Shown piece after piece: positions 9,482-21,267 of a stretch of 64,000 bases of DNA. Under the pieces are notes generated by a model. That model did no database searches, had not been told where the DNA came from, and saw only the letters and a list, made by a program, of their open reading frames with translations. Position numbers and translations under genes: made by a program. Source of the DNA: Przewalskia tangutica (Eukaryota > Streptophyta > Magnoliopsida > Solanales > Solanaceae); NCBI GenBank assembly GCA_029844215.1, contig CM056732.1, positions 50,639,007-50,703,006 on the forward strand. Direction: 5' to 3'. Within the stretch, counting starts at the first letter, position 1; the number at the start of each line of letters is the position of its first letter.

Positions 9482-11965
9482 TGTCACGACCTGCCCGGTT
9501 CGTGATGGTGCCTTACCCGGGCACCCAAGTAGTCATACACCAGAGTAATCAGCAGAATATAAAAACAAGACAGGAAACAATATGAAAAGAGAAACAGTTT
9601 ATCTGAGAAAACGTTGCCTTTCGGCATATATATATATCCAAAGTTTGGCAGTTACATCCCAACTGTACAATAGGACTACAGACCTCTAAGGAAGTAGACA
9701 ACTATGGCGGGACAGGGCCCCGCCATACCCTGAATGTACATATATCTACAACACAGGGAGAACCATACCAAAAGTCGAGCCTCCGGAGAAGATGGAGCTC
9801 CTGACACCAAAGTAGAGATCCTAAGGATGTGGATCTAGCACTTGCTTTCCCTTACCTGCGGCATGAACGCAGCCCCCCGAATGAGGTCAGTACAACAGGT
9901 ACCAAGTATGTGAAACTGTAAAGTACGGAAATGAAATCAAGTGTTTAAAACCATTTGTAATTACAACCAGTTAAACTGCACATAGTGCCACAACATAAAC
10001 AAGAGCAAGATAGATATAATGTAACTGGTCTTTTCTAGGCCGCTAATGATCGAAGCAAGGCCAATCGCCCATAGTATCATTATGCGTGCCTAATCCTGGA
10101 CTTACCGCAGCCCGCATAGGTCACACATAGACCCGCATGAGGTATTCCTCGACGGGGTAGCTAACCCGGCCTCCTCGACTCCCGCACCGCATAGTCACAT
10201 AGACCGCGTAGTCACACGCACGCATAGTCACACGGATCGCGTAAGGCAACCTCGCGTCGGGATAATACACCGGAATGATCAATCACGGAACTCCCGCACT
10301 CACATAGTCACACGCATCGTGGCGTATAGACCAGCGTCGGGTGGCAAGCCCTCGGTATAACAAGTCAAGGGGGTATGTGATATAATAACAGTACAATGGT
10401 CTTAACGTTTAACAACGTAAGCACAACAAGAATAACCCCCTTACACAACATCACAAGACACTAACACGCGTAGCATCATAACATGTTTACTTATCAAACC
10501 ATCTTACTACACTTTGCAGAAATCAATACAAGATTTCCATAAACAAATAAGTAAAACCGTTCCTTTTATCTTTCTTAAGTCGTTACACCTAACTTCCCAT
10601 AAAGCTAGTATAACTCTTAAGCTTTCTGTTTAAAAATCAAGTATTTCTCTTCTTTCAAAAATGATTCATAATTCTTTTGAAATACTTCAAGTTTCTTATT
10701 ATTTAGACTCAAGTCAGAAGACGTCAAGTAAAACCATGTTCAGTTAACACACGTACGTCTACCGTACTATATATATACTTTAAAATATCATGCTCAAGAG
10801 GATAGGAAGAATCACATACCTCCTTGGCGAAATCCACCTGCCAAGTCGAATATGTCGCGCGTGCAGAGTATCAACCTATAATAGGCAAATATGTCTATCA
10901 ACGTCTAGACCACTCTGTAAACAGTTCTAAACAGAGGGTTCTCTATTCTACGGAAAATTGGGCAGCATTTCCCTACCCGTCAACTACTCAAGTCTACTGT
11001 AGAAACAGTCCTAAGTAAGTACAGTTCAATTCTTCTTTTTTCATACCCTTCTACTGTGATTACAGTTCAATTCTATTCTTTAATATCCTTCTATATCTTA
11101 TACTCAACTCTTAACTATTCTTATATGTAATCTCCAATTACAATAGAAGGACAAAAGTGTTTACCTCGACAAGCCCAAAATTATCCAAGTTAAATGTCGA
11201 TCCTGAGCAAGGTTTAGCTCCTAATTTGCACGCTCCGATAGCTCCAAGAAACCCTTAGAAGTTCTACACAACTTCTACTCAAATACTATAAGGGATTTGG
11301 GGCTAGGGTATTTTGGAATAGTAACTATACTAGAAGGCAACTTTCTACAAAAGTAGGGGGGGGGTTTCTCGGCCGAAGCCTACTAGGAAGGGGGGAGGGA
11401 GTTGGGACGAGAAAGCAAAGGGGAGGGATTTTTGAGACTTAGAGAAGTGTGGAGTGGATGAAGAAGTCTTCACTCAAGGGGGGTATTTATAGAGCCCTCA
11501 AAGGCCAAGATTAAAACAAATGGAGGGTTGGGATTATGATCCAAGTGAAAGATGAGGTCTTCCAACCAAGTGTCTCCCACAATATTTGGACATATTTCCA
11601 CCACAATATTGGAACACTTGCTCACCACAACAAAGATCCATGTGGACTCCACTATCTTCACAAAAAACGTCCAAGCCTCACCTACTCCCACTACCCAAAA
11701 ATGTCTTTCAAGACTTGACCAATTGACTTGTCCACTAGGCCATTATTTTCGTCCAACATAAGCCAACTAAGGGTGACACATGTCGCCCTCCCATTGGTCC
11801 AAAATATTTCGTCTCTCAGAAAAATCCGTAATCGGTTAAAATATTAGAAACGTAGAATTTCCTTCACAAGGTTCGGAATCTTTTCCGTCGAAAGCTTACA
11901 ATTTCATTCTTAACCTAATTAGGGTTTGTACAAACGTACGTACTCCGGAAATACGGGGTATAACA
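9482..11965 (-). repeat. Element A 5' LTR
   Basis: About 2.48 kb, partner of 2056-4532. It ends at 11965 with the reverse complement of TGTTATACCCCG and is followed by TSD ACTAT. The TATA box CTATAAATA (minus strand) is at 11484-11492. Confidence 0.93.
11484..11492 (-). promoter_or_regulatory. LTR TATA box, element A 5' LTR
   Basis: Minus-strand CTATAAATA, about 475 bp after the LTR start, in the LTR copy that would drive transcription of element A. Confidence 0.72.
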
Positions 11966-11970
11966 ACTAT
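11966..11970. repeat. Target-site duplication of element A, right copy
   Basis: ACTAT, identical to 2051-2055. Confidence 0.93.
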
Positions 11971-12763
11971 CTCCTCTTCTAGCATGATTCCTTAAGATAA
12001 AGAAAGTATGTCATACTCCTTAAATGATCCATTCCTTGGTTGTATTTGGATTGCCTAAAGTAGAAATTGTTCTATGTACTTCCTTGATTGTACTTTGATG
12101 TTTAACTTATAAGTTGTATAATCCATTGCCTTAGTGAAGTTTGGAATCTTAAAAGTGAAAGTATTTTTACTTAAAGTACATGGAGTCTTGAAAAGGAAGT
12201 GGTTTCCAAACCTTTTGGCTAGTGCCTTAGTTCCAAAACCTAAAGGTCATTATAATGACTTTAGGGGAGTCAAAGGAGTGATTTACTTAATTGTTTTAAA
12301 AGAGGAGAAATGACATGATTTAAGAGAAGTAACTTGTTTTAAAGGTGTGAGTTACTTGAGGTTTAAAAGTAGAAGAAACTTGTTTTCTATATATTAAGAG
12401 ACTCGAAGTATTTTTGAAAGTTAAGAAACTTGATTTGAAAGTTTGTGATACTTGGTTTTAAGTATAAGTCTCTTGGTTATAAAAAGAATGAAATTGTCTA
12501 AAAACCATAAAGGGTTATAACGGCTTTATGGGAAGTTGGTTATAACGGCTTTATGGAAGGTTTAGAAAGTTGTCTATTTTGATTAATGGGCATAAGTTGC
12601 CTAGATTGTGAAAAATTGAAGTTACTTGGTTTCAAGCTTTGAAATGAGTTTCTAAAAGTGTAGTAACTTACTTTGAAAAATAGACACACCTTGATACTAC
12701 GGGTGTTAGTATCTTGGGGTTTTACATAGAAAGGAGTCTGTTGAAAAGAATGTACGTACGTAG

Positions 12764-13040
12764 TACTTTGGCTTGTTTAATTGAGAATTATTCCATGTGT
12801 GCCTTGATAAGTACTTTGGCTTGTTTAATTGAGAATTATTCTAGGTGTGCCTTGATAAGTACTTTGGCTTGTTTAATTGAGAATTATTCCATGTGTGCCT
12901 TGATAAGTACTTTGGCTTGTTTAATTGAGAATTGCTTATGTGTGCCTTGATAAGTACTTTGGCTTGTTTAATCGAGAATTATTCCATGTGTGCCTTGATA
13001 AGTACTTTGGCTTGTTTATTTGAGAATTGACTATGTGTGC
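12764..13040. repeat. 47-bp tandem array in H LTR, six units
   Basis: Six units starting ACTTTGGCTTGTTTAATTGA at about 12764, 12812, 12860, 12908, 12955 and 13003. The same unit in reverse complement is present five times in each C LTR and about three times in G. TACGTACGTAC borders the array in all copies. Confidence 0.85.
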
Positions 13041-13139
13041 TGGTAATAGCCGGTTGTGTGCTAGTGGTATATCATTCATTTCGGGGTCATTCCCCGGGTT
13101 TGTGGCATTTGCATATTCCGTGGATTTGCTACCCACGAT

Positions 13140-13325
13140 GCGAGGAATACCTCATGCGAGTCCGCAAGGGCTTATGCGGGTGAAATAGTCCCATGCGGGC
13201 GGATACAGCCTATGTGAGGAATACCTCATGCGAGTCCATAAGGGCTTATGCGGGTGAAATAGTCCCATGCGAGGAATACCTCATGCGGGTCCACGCGACT
13301 TATGCGGGTGAAATAGTCCCAGGAG
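13140..13325. repeat. Degenerate GC-rich tandem repeat in H LTR
   Basis: About three imperfect units built on ACCTCATGCGAGTCC and TTATGCGGGTGAAATAGTCC, period roughly 60-75 bp. Confidence 0.65.
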
Positions 13326-14226
13326 TAGGATTGCTTAATGATACTGCGGGTGGTCCCGCTGATCGTGAGCTTCCTATTTTATTTTGTAAGTATACTACTA
13401 TTTACTCTCATTGTTAGTAAGGCACGATGTATCGTAATTTGATTATCATACATGTCTCGGTTTTGTTTAGATGTTATGACCGTTACAATACTTTCGATCT
13501 CACATATTTGGTACATGATTGGTTCGTTTACCTACTTAGCCCGCATGATTTTAGGACACAGTGGGACTTGGTGTTCATGTATGCCTATTGGTGTTATTAT
13601 ATCATGGATCACGCGATGAGAAGGATTCCCCGCATGATTGATATTATGGGCGTGAGACCCATGGTTATATTTTAGTAATAACTTTGAGGCATCGTCCACG
13701 ACTTGATACGATTTATGTATTGTGTATCGTAGGTTGGCTATCATACATGTCTCTGTTTTGTTAGATCATTAGGATTTCATTACTGATTTCATCGCTTCAC
13801 ATACTTGGTACATTCTTTGTCTTGACCTCGCCCTTTGCGTTCATGCCGCAGGTTTAGGTACGCAGTTAGGTTATCGGCAGGTGTAGGACCCTGCTCAGAG
13901 TTTTTGGATAGCTCCATCTGTTCAGGAGTTTATCTTTTTGGTATAGATCCTTCAAGATGTGCTTTGTATGCATTATGGTATACGGGGCCTTGTCCGTCAG
14001 CGATTGATATAACTCTTAAGTGCTGTATTCATATGGATTGGACTACGTATACGATGTAGTGTCTTTTATTATGTATATTATATGGCAGCCTTGTCGGCTT
14101 TGCCCTTGCACGTATGTTGGTTTTAAAAAATAAATGAGGTGTTATTAAATTTCCGCAGTTTACTTAGTTGTTAAGGTAGAAGGGTGCGGTGTAGGCACCG
14201 ATCCACTGCCCGGTTCGGGCGTGACA

Positions 14227-14276
14227 AATACGACTGTGGATTTTGAGTGTTTTGGTTATAGTAAGAAGGTGGTAAG
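14227..14276. other. Unassigned 50-bp spacer between element H and the Ogre LTR
   Basis: The only stretch I cannot place in an element. It starts AATAC (the expected right TSD of H) and ends GTAAG (the expected left TSD of the Ogre element); neither partner copy is within the window, so this is untested. Confidence 0.5.
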
Positions 14277-15090
14277 TGTTGACAGTCAATTTTGACCCGT
14301 TTTTTGTATATTTCGTGCAATTTTAAGTATTTTAGCACACCGCATTTTAATCGTTATTTTTTGCATATTTTTACATAATATTCTATGTTTATTTCTTCAC
14401 AAAAATGGCATTGCATCTTTTATTTTTAAATTAAGCATTATGTCGTTGTTAATATTATGTTTTTATTATTGTTATACCGTCGTTTTATTTTAATAATATT
14501 TGCATCTCTTTAAATAATTAATTGACATCCCGTTTTAATTTTAATTAGACATTAAACATTTGCTAAATATTATATTTTAGTATTATTGCATCGGCATTTG
14601 CATTTTAATAATCTTGCATCTTTTTAAATAATTTTTCTTTAAATAATTAACCAGCCTTGCATTTTTTGTCAAACCAGTCCAGTCCAAGACATAATTCGGA
14701 TCAGTCCAAAACCATTTTCAAAAATCATACCATATCCTCCAAAATCTGCCCAATCAATCACTTTTTTCTCACATCTCATCCCCCATTCCCTTATCCCTAC
14801 AAAAAATATTCAAATCTTTTACCCATACCTTCAACCCATATCTTCAACCAATACCTTCCACCCATCACTTCAACCCTCACTTCTCTATTATTACCCCACA
14901 GACACTTCACAAATCAGCCCCCCCATTTACATTTACTTTCCTCTCACTTCAGCCCTTTCTCTCTCCCTCTTCCCATTTCCGTCGTTCACGCCACGGAGTT
15001 CTATCTCCGCGAACTACCCATCACCCCACCGCACATAACCCCAAATTCTACTTTATCCCCACTTTGTCTCCTCACCTCACTTCCTCACCG

Positions 15091-15113
15091 TCGCGGAGCT
15101 CCAAGCTCCGCGA
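15091..15113. repeat. 10-bp perfect inverted repeat in the Ogre LTR
   Basis: TCGCGGAGCT and AGCTCCGCGA separated by CCA. A weaker copy (CCACGGAGTTCTATCTCCGCG) lies about 100 bp upstream at about 14990. Confidence 0.6.
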
Positions 15114-15155
15114 ACACCCTCTAACCACACCCCACTCTCTCACACCCTCTCCGCA

Positions 15156-15160
15156 CAAAT
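15156..15160. repeat. Target-site duplication of element B, left copy (altered)
   Basis: Reads CAAAT next to CGTCACG. The right copy at 24644-24648 is CAAAC and other LTRs of the group end TGTCACG, so the junction CAAA-CTG-TCACG appears here as CAAA-TCG-TCACG. Confidence 0.75.
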
Positions 15161-18100
15161 CGTCACGACCTGCCCGGCCCGTGGATCGTGCCTTACCCGG
15201 CACCCTAGTGATACAACATCGAGTAATCAGGAACATAAAACACATACATGAAACAAATGAAGTACAAACGATGTCGAGGAAAACTTGTCTTTCGATATAT
15301 ATAAATAACAACTTTTTCAACATGAGCAGTTTAATCTTTTTACAAACCCGCCACAACAAAGATTACTGGACCTAAGAAATGATCGATAACAATGGCGGAC
15401 AGGGGCCGCCATACCGAATGTAAACACCTACAACAACGGGGACTATACATCGATAAGCCTCCGAGAAACGGAGCTTTCCCAAATGCCGAATCGTGACCCT
15501 AAGAGCGAGGATCAATGATCGGTGTACCTTTACTGCGGCATGAACGCGGCCGGAGGAGGTCGATAACAGTACCAAGTATGTGGCGAAAATAAATATCATA
15601 AATGAAATCATAGTAGTCTATACAAAGCGGAGACATGTATGATAACCAAACTACGCTTTCACCATAAATAAGCGATGTCAAGTCGGGACTCACGCCTCAA
15701 GTCATCACTCAAATTTAACAATGGGTCTCACGCCCACAACATCAATCGTGCCGTGGAATACCTTCCTCACCGCCAGCTTTATGATATACAAGCACCAAGG
15801 AATACACATGAACACTGGGTCCCACTGTGTCCTAATAAAATGCAGGTAAGTGCGAAGGCATAGCCGACTACTAACACCCACGCATGCAACAAGGTCATAA
15901 AGCGTGTCATGATATCTGTCTGGCCGTCACATGATAAAGCCGGTCACTCGCCGCGATATCAAATGCGCGTCTAGCCCCGAACTCTCCGCACTCGCATAGG
16001 GCAACCTCATAGGCCCGCATGAGGTATAACCCCGCATCGAGGGTAGCTACTCCCGCATCGCCCCGACTCGCGATCGCACGCCACAAAGACCGCGTGACCA
16101 CGCGGCCGTAAACTAACTCGGAACTCCCGTAGTTCCGCATGGATCCTGGACCCGCATGAGGTATTCTCGAATCATGGTCCCGCATCGCCGAGTCTACCCC
16201 GCGTGGAGGCGCAACCTCCGGACACAAGTCAAGGTGAGTGGTACAATACCAACATAACGGCTGATAGTCAAACAACTTTAAGCGCAGTCGAGGGGAAAAC
16301 CCCTTTACACTAACATCACAAGATACTAACACACGTAGCATCCTAACATGTTTACTTATCAAATCAACAAGAAAGTATTACAAGGCTATCACAAACCAAT
16401 ACAATCAAGTTATTCACACAAGGTACTTTCTACTAACAAGTTCGGGTATCTATCCCCAAAGTACTTCACACATTAAATCTTTAAAAGATCTGTTTCTTTC
16501 ACATAAGTCACACAATACTCGTAGTATAAAATAGAGTGACTGTCCTTTTAAGAAAACCAAAACTCTTACCTTTGTAAAATCAAGTAACAACATTATTTTC
16601 CAAACGTCCAAGTTTGCCTAATTTCAAATGTTCACGTTTCTTATTTTAGAAAGGTTTCGTAGTTCATAGTCTTATTCATTTAAGAATATAATTCTCTTTT
16701 AAACAATCGGAGAAACATAAGCCTTATATGTGAGTAGGATATTCTTGTTTATTACAATCTTATTACAGCAGCCATGATCTAGGAAATATCATTTTGTCTC
16801 ATCTTAGCTTCTATGCAGATGGAAGTTTCTACTGGTTTTAATAATACTTAATTATTCAATACATTTTCTTTTATTAACGCTGCAGTGGTTTGTCGATACA
16901 CATTTCTGATTTCAAATCAAGAAACATTATCCCTTTTAAAATTCAAGTAGTCGTTACTCAGGTTTTAGGTTTCACACAAAATTCATATAATTCTTTTAAG
17001 TTAAGTCTCTTATCTTACAAGATCAAGTCTCTTAACTTCTAAAATAAATAAATCATTCGTTTTATCTCTCTTAAGCCGTTATACCTAACTTCCCATAAAG
17101 CTAGTATAACTCTTAAGCTTTTAAAACCAAGTATTACTCTTCTTTAAAAATAGTTCTTAATTCTCTTGAACTACTTCAAGATTATTATTATTCGGCTTAA
17201 GTCAAAAGACATTGCCGCATAACTACGTTCAATTAACACACGTCGCTCACCGTACTACATAGTTATACACACATCATGCTAGAAGAGATAGGAAGAGGTT
17301 CACATACCTCGCGACGATTATCGACTATTAGCAAATCGCTTCCACGGCTATAACCCGCTAGCACGGTCCACCTTCTTAAGTAGCACATGCTACTGGCAGA
17401 ACATTCAACCTATACAGTTACACAAGTCTATCAAAGTCTAGACTACTCGGTAGAATAAATCTAGATGCAAGATCCTACGGGAAATTGGGCGTTCCCTACC
17501 CAGTCAAACTACACAAGTCTCATGTCTGATACGCCCTATGTAATTACAGATTGATTCTTCTGTGCTTAAGTCCAAAGACATTGCCACAAGCTATGTTCGA
17601 TTATATATATAGTATACTTCAACTATATATTCCTACAACATGTAATATCCAATTACAATAGGGACAAGATAATTACCTCGATAAGCCCATAATTATCCAA
17701 GTAGAGATGTCGATCCGGGCAACGTTTAGCTCCAACTCCGAGCGCTCAACCAGCTCTAAACCACCCTTAGAAGTTCTAACCAACTTCTACACAATACTCC
17801 AAACTGACTATGGAGATTTTCCTAGGTTTGGTTTGTATTGACGGAAGTATAATAGTATTTGGCTTTTAGATAGGTATAACCTTAGAATACAACAAGGTAT
17901 ACTGCTAAGGTAATTTGGGCATAGTAATAATACTTTTGAGAGTATTTCTACCAAGAGGGGGTATATATACGAAACAACTAGCAGTGGGGTACCCACGGCT
18001 AGCACCCTAGAGTGGGTGCTCTACCACAAGTGGAGGGACGAACTACACTACAAAAGGGAGGATTTAACACTTAGGAAATTTTAGGAATGGATGAAGAAGT

Positions 18101-18524
18101 CTTCCAAAGGGGTATTTATAGGTCTAGCAAAGGCCAACCAATGGCGAAGATCTTGCCAAGTGCAAGGCAAGTGTAGGCCAAGATCTTGCCAAGTGCACCT
18201 TATCCATCTACCACCAAAATATCCTACCAACCCCTTAACCAAACAATGGCCATTCGGCCAACCCCCTTTACCGCCCAATGTGTTCCAATGAGAGGGTGAC
18301 AAGTGTCGCCCTCTTGTTGGTCCAAAATGTTTCGTCTCTCGGAAAAATCCGCAAAAATTAAAAATGACATCGCCGGAAATTCCCCTACGAAAGTCATGGA
18401 AACGTTAGTCGAAAAACGACTTAATCGGGTGTTGTGAAGAAAAGAATTCGCCAAGCCTTAATCATAAGTTCAAATTTTCTACGTACGTCCTTACGTACAT
18501 ACTCTGGAAATACGGGGTATAACA
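15161..18524 (-). repeat. Element B 3' LTR
   Basis: About 3.36 kb, pairs with 21268-24643. On the minus strand it starts TGTTATACCCCGTATTTCC at 18524. Its right-hand portion resembles the A/F LTR and its left-hand portion resembles E (CCCTAGTGATACAA near the end). Confidence 0.9.
18113..18121 (-). promoter_or_regulatory. LTR TATA box, element B 3' LTR
   Basis: Minus-strand CTATAAATACC, at the same place as in A, E and F. Confidence 0.68.
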
Positions 18525-18559
18525 TTCTCCCCTCCTTAGAAACATTCGTCCCGAATGTT
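18525..18559 (-). other. PPT and stem-loop, element B
   Basis: Minus-strand PPT TAAGGAGGGGAGAA (18525-18538) and perfect AACATTCG/CGAATGTT inverted repeat (18541-18559), identical to element A. Confidence 0.82.
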
Positions 18560-18939
18560 CCTTCTAAGTCTCAAGACAAACGCGCGCCAGTATAGTCTTC
18601 ACTACTACACTTACGAAACAATCCTGCCACAGCTGGCCACAGAAACACCCGCGTAAATACTTACATCAAAGTCCACGAGGAAACACCTCTAACATCACCA
18701 CAAAACACTTCTCACCGGGGTCTAAAATATACTTCCTTCGCACCTTCTCTTTTCAAAAGAAATGATCACATCTATGCTCGCCATACATGCTCGCTTCTCT
18801 CTTTACTCGTCGTAGATACCACTTTGTCACTTTGCCTGAGGCATTAACCTTCTCAGGCGACCCAACAAATTGGTACCACTTTTGTCACTTTGTCGCGAGC
18901 CTTGCTCCGACGACCCAACAAATGGTACCGGGCTGCTTG

Positions 18940-19500
18940 CGATCCCTGAGGATGTCGTACACTCCCTGTACACACGAACTCTTTCTCATAACTTACCACA
19001 TTTCTGATACTGCTTCAGTCTCCAAAACTCGGGGTTACTATCTCTAACGTGGTCATCATTAACTGGGAACACTCTGGATGGATCTCCGGTACTTTCCTGA
19101 ACATAACAATACGAAAGACCGGACGCACTGCCTCCTACGTCGGACGGCAAATGCTAACATATAGGCAACCTGGCCTATTCCTCACATGAACTCAAAAAGG
19201 CCCAAAGTAACTCGGGCTAAGTTCCTTCTGTTTCCAAAACTCGTCACACCCTGCCCGGTGTGGTACTTTCAAGAAGACCGACCGTCAACCTGAACTCTAA
19301 GCGTCGTCGCCGATTATCCGCACGATTCCTCTGAGCTGCCAGAACTTCTTCTAGACAAGCTTCTCACTATCCACAGTCTGCTGGAACAAGCCTGAACCAA
19401 CTGTCTGAACCTTGCCAACATCGAACCAATCGACCGGCAACTTACACTTCCGCCCTTACAAGGCTTCATAAGGCGACATCCGAACACTGAAATGATAGCT
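18940..19500 (-). pseudogene. Integrase C-terminal remnant (element B)
   Basis: The DNA from about 19080 to 19340 aligns with the GPY/F region of element A (about 4910-5160), and 19451-19500 aligns with A at 5287-5340 in the integrase. No continuous frame survives and the chromodomain is not recognisable. It marks B as a deletion derivative or relative of a coding chromovirus. Confidence 0.7.
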
Positions 19501-20439
19501 AAAAACACTTCTCTCTACAGGAGACAACAATCCCCACAACTACCCCTGAAATCCAAACATCGCCCGAGGCGAATGCGATTCGAGACCACTGAGTTCTTAA
19601 CCCTGCCTGGTAAAACTTCCAGAAACAAAAACAGCCGTACCCTAGGCTCCACTGTCTGCCATAAGGTGAAGGTAGGCGCCCCGTGCAGCCTTACAACCTT
19701 TCTGATAATTCAACACTGCCGAGTGAACGGTCCCGAATGAAGAACACGATGGGCTGCCCCCATCGACCCGACCACCGGTCGAACGTATCCACGAACTCGT
19801 CTGACGGTTAACTAAACTTGGGCCTAACACCCTCACAACCCTAACACAAGGCGGGACCACCACAACCGACCCACCACCAAACATGCCGCGGGTTGACCCG
19901 CGGCGTCCCAACCCGACCCAACGCGTGAACAATACTAGCTCCCCGATCCGGAACAATCTCACTAATCACGTTACGAAAACCTAGCGGTCTTCTTAGCTCA
20001 ACCACCCTCTTTCATTTCACACTACTTAGGGACCTATCCCAAACATAGCTCACGTGCACTATGCACTCCGAACATAACACTACTCCTTTACTCGAGATGG
20101 CCTTACCTCTAAGGTCTCTACGTATAAAACTCTAAGGCTCACACCTTCTCTATCCCCCCAAATCTTACTTGGTTAACTAACCAAGATTTCTAATCACAAC
20201 TAACACACTGCTATCAGAACATAGCACTTAAGGTATACTCACCTTATCACATAAACAAAACTCTAGAGGGTTAAAGATATATCTATATCTCCGCTCACTC
20301 CCTTAGTCGTTCTAATCAAACCCGCCTGTAGGCGAGCATTGAGGAGATGACAAACTACCCACCGATCCTGAAGGCTAAGTCCTCCTACAAGGACACTCTT
20401 CGACACCAGACCCTGACGGTCATAGGTACAACAAGTACC
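19501..20439 (-). other. Degenerate internal region of element B
   Basis: No convincing coding motif. It contains, at about 19770-19880, the conserved block shared with H (about 90-170), C (about 29040-29160) and D (about 55735-55830). Short open frames do not match gag-pol. Confidence 0.6.
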
Positions 20440-21062
20440 AACCTAAAAGATGACATTCCCGGATGGCGTGTCACATCATGTGAACCGGAAGCCCTGGAGT
20501 TCTAACCAACTCCTGCATACCCCGAATGTCCTGAACTCCGTGGAAGACCACTCTGCACTGGCGGAGGTGCATAATCTAATCTGCTGGTGAGGTGACTCGC
20601 CTCGAAAGTTACCAAAGGACCTTGCTGCTCTGGCCCTCTTCTGTTGTCCTTCGTTAACCCGTCGATCTCTACGTTTCTCGGCCTGCTGCGCATAAGCCCG
20701 TACACAGGCCATGCCCAAGCCTAGCTGAAGAATTACTCTCGCACAACCCTCTCTTAGGTAGTCATCAAGACTCGTGGTACATCGGTATAATCTCTGGTAG
20801 CCAAATCCATAGCTAGTAACAGGGTTGCCTCTTTGCAATCTATATTCACCGTTCCCGGTCGTGGAACTGAAGGTTCAAATATCATGGCCGCAGTAGGAAC
20901 TGCCGCCGCCGCGCTAAACTCTGCTGGGGCTAGTGACGTCGCAGAAATCCCCGAATGAAGCACTACCCTAGGTAATGATTGGGCCTGTGCCCTCGCAACC
21001 CTCTGAACTCAACTCGCAGCTCCGCACGCCTTGCCTCTGGCCGGGTTGCCTACGCGAGGCAT
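20440..21062 (-). pseudogene. gag remnant (element B)
   Basis: The start is taken as the ATG at 21062 (MPR...), aligned with the gag start of element A. The frame 20476-20838 carries a TTSLDDYLREG segment and a Gln/Arg-rich stretch (QQAEKRRDRRVNEGQQKR) that correspond to TGLDDYMA and RRRDRRVDAQPEEGQ of element A gag. No zinc knuckle is visible. It is shortened and frameshifted. Confidence 0.72.
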
Positions 21063-21252
21063 AGCGGTGTGGAAAGAAATACGTTAGAGGGTTCAACTTA
21101 CAACACAGCTCTAAGGCACGATCTCAGAGTGAGAAGAATAGAAACCAATCCTAAATACCCTATAGCCTCCTGATTATTGGTGTGGTGCACAACACACCGA
21201 TAATCAAGACTTCTTCGGATACTGATGCGTAGACACTTTCAGAGGATTAAGC

Positions 21253-21263
21253 GCTCGATACCA
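21253..21263 (-). other. Primer-binding site (element B)
   Basis: Minus-strand TGGTATCGAGC, four bases inside the 5' LTR; initiator tRNA-Met type with the same CAGAG-to-CGAG change as A. Confidence 0.82.
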
Positions 21264-21267
21264 CTTT

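Larger units (their letters stand above)
2056..11965 (-). mobile_element. Element A: complete Tekay/Del-like chromovirus nested in the H LTR
   Basis: A 9.9 kb minus-strand LTR retrotransposon. From right to left in gene order: 5' LTR 9482-11965, PBS 9467-9477, gag, protease, RT, RNase H, integrase with GPY/F and chromodomain, PPT 4533-4546, 3' LTR 2056-4532. Both ends carry TSD ACTAT. The order PR-RT-RH-IN, the initiator-Met-type PBS and the C-terminal chromodomain place it among chromoviruses; the FIDD RT motif and gag resemble the Tekay/Del clade. The genes are interrupted by frameshifts and stops as read here. The LTRs look nearly identical in AT-rich parts (about 3001-3381 versus 10437-10821 show no difference to my eye), which suggests a recent insertion. 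Confidence 0.95.
11971..14226 (+). mobile_element. Element H 3' LTR, second segment
   Basis: Continuation of the LTR interrupted at 2055. It ends ...CGGTTCGGGCGTGACA at 14226, matching the other end of the C and G LTRs in reverse complement. It contains the 47-bp array (12764-13040) and a GC-richer repeat (13140-13325). No genes: open frames with repeated LACLIENYS peptides come from the tandem array. Confidence 0.9.
14277..15160 (+). mobile_element. Ogre/Tat-type 5' LTR, segment 1
   Basis: Begins TGTTGACAGTCAATTTTGACCC, taken as the LTR start because it opens with TG and the sequence continues through two nested insertions to a tRNA-Arg-type PBS at 35949. The left part is AT-rich; 14650-15160 is C-rich with few G and yields spurious Pro/Ser/His-rich frames. 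Element B is inserted at 15161. Confidence 0.75.

Noticed and set aside
12714..12950. Open frame with repeated LACLIENYSMCALIS peptides
   Set aside because: Direct translation of the 47-bp tandem array in the H LTR; period not a multiple of three and no homologous protein recognised.
14657..15124. 155-residue Pro/Ser/His-rich open frame
   Set aside because: C-rich, G-poor LTR sequence lacks stop codons by composition and is interrupted by element B in the locus.
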